Shown here: one piece after another, positions 63,902 through 64,000 of the stretch
How positions within the stretch are numbered: the stretch's first letter is position 1
How the letters are laid out: the number at the start of each line of letters is the position of its first letter
Assembly (NCBI GenBank): GCA_019747875.1
Contig: JAIEQI010000017.1
Coordinates: forward strand, 26,663 to 90,662
Reading direction: 5' to 3'
Origin: Candidatus Obscuribacterales bacterium
GTDB lineage: Bacteria; Cyanobacteriota; Vampirovibrionia; Obscuribacterales; Obscuribacteraceae
Length of the DNA stretch: 64,000 nt
Made by a program: the position numbers and the translations under genes
Notes under the pieces: generated by a model
What the model saw: the letters and a program-made list of their open reading frames with translations, nothing else
Told to the model about the DNA's origin: nothing
Database searches by the model: none

Positions 63902-64000
63902 TACGACCCGATTTCCGCGCCCTATACGACCCGATCTCCACGCTTCATACGACCCGATCTCCACGCTTCATACGACCCGATCTCCACGCTTCATACGACC
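63902..64000. repeat. 23-bp tandem repeat running off the window
   Basis: TACGACCCG recurs at 63902, 63925, 63948 and 63971 (and TACGACC at 63994), exactly 23 bp apart. The first unit differs slightly; the last are identical. The array directly abuts the two-hairpin repeat, and its end is not visible. Confidence 0.92.

Overview
The window looks like a chromosomal segment of a free-living, Gram-negative-type, non-photosynthetic relative of the cyanobacteria, most like Melainabacteria/Obscuribacterales. This is inference. It rests on a 4Fe-4S ferredoxin with the cyanobacterial VCEGxADC...ATCIDCG pattern, many zinc-finger anti-sigma domains, large Ser/Thr-kinase, TPR and low-complexity proteins, a Spy-type periplasmic protein, Tad-type envelope proteins, and the absence of photosynthesis genes. 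GC content is moderate, the standard genetic code works throughout, and GTG/TTG starts are common. No rRNA, tRNA, CRISPR array, prophage or transposase was seen.

Layout. 1-5400: the 3' part of the primary sigma factor, a tandem pair of unknown paralogues, the magnesium transporter MgtE and an acyl-CoA (probably propionyl-CoA) carboxyltransferase. 5400-16700: two minus-strand hypotheticals, then the most unusual locus. It has a divergent ECF-like sigma factor followed by a 1845-residue protein with an N-terminal zinc-finger anti-sigma domain, two Trp-periodic tandem-repeat arrays, a proline-rich stretch and a C-terminal Roadblock/LC7 domain. Next come leucyl aminopeptidase and a DUF4388 (PATAN) multidomain protein on the other strand. 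16900-31800: a secreted protein, a double-LysM protein coupled to a YbaK-type editing protein, membrane proteins, glycerate kinase, ArgS, an orphan OmpR-type regulator and a DJ-1/PfpI protein. 32200-34235: an ECF sigma / triple-zinc-finger anti-sigma / Spy-like operon. 34500-41000: MetK, an FHA-adenylate cyclase, a GH3 hexosaminidase, a Uma2-type protein, a thioesterase and a HAD phosphatase. 41200-45100: a secreted subtilase followed by TadE/TadG-like proteins. 45700-52500: ferredoxin, an acyltransferase, rpsO-pnp, HU, RsfS and a beta-propeller protein. 52600-64000: a Gly-rich secreted protein, acyl-CoA synthetase, an alpha/beta hydrolase, a TPR protein, small membrane proteins and a Ser/Thr kinase, ending in a 23-bp tandem repeat that runs off the window.

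How it fits together. The window is mostly housekeeping plus envelope and signalling functions. Two separate sigma/anti-sigma pairs are present. One looks like a conventional envelope-stress module. The other joins anti-sigma, condensate-like low-complexity and Roadblock features in one soluble protein, and I regard it as the best candidate for an undescribed system. Short palindromic repeats are dispersed between genes, including a two-hairpin element present once in each orientation about 42 kb apart, and a 43-bp repeat that is coding at one site and intergenic at the other.
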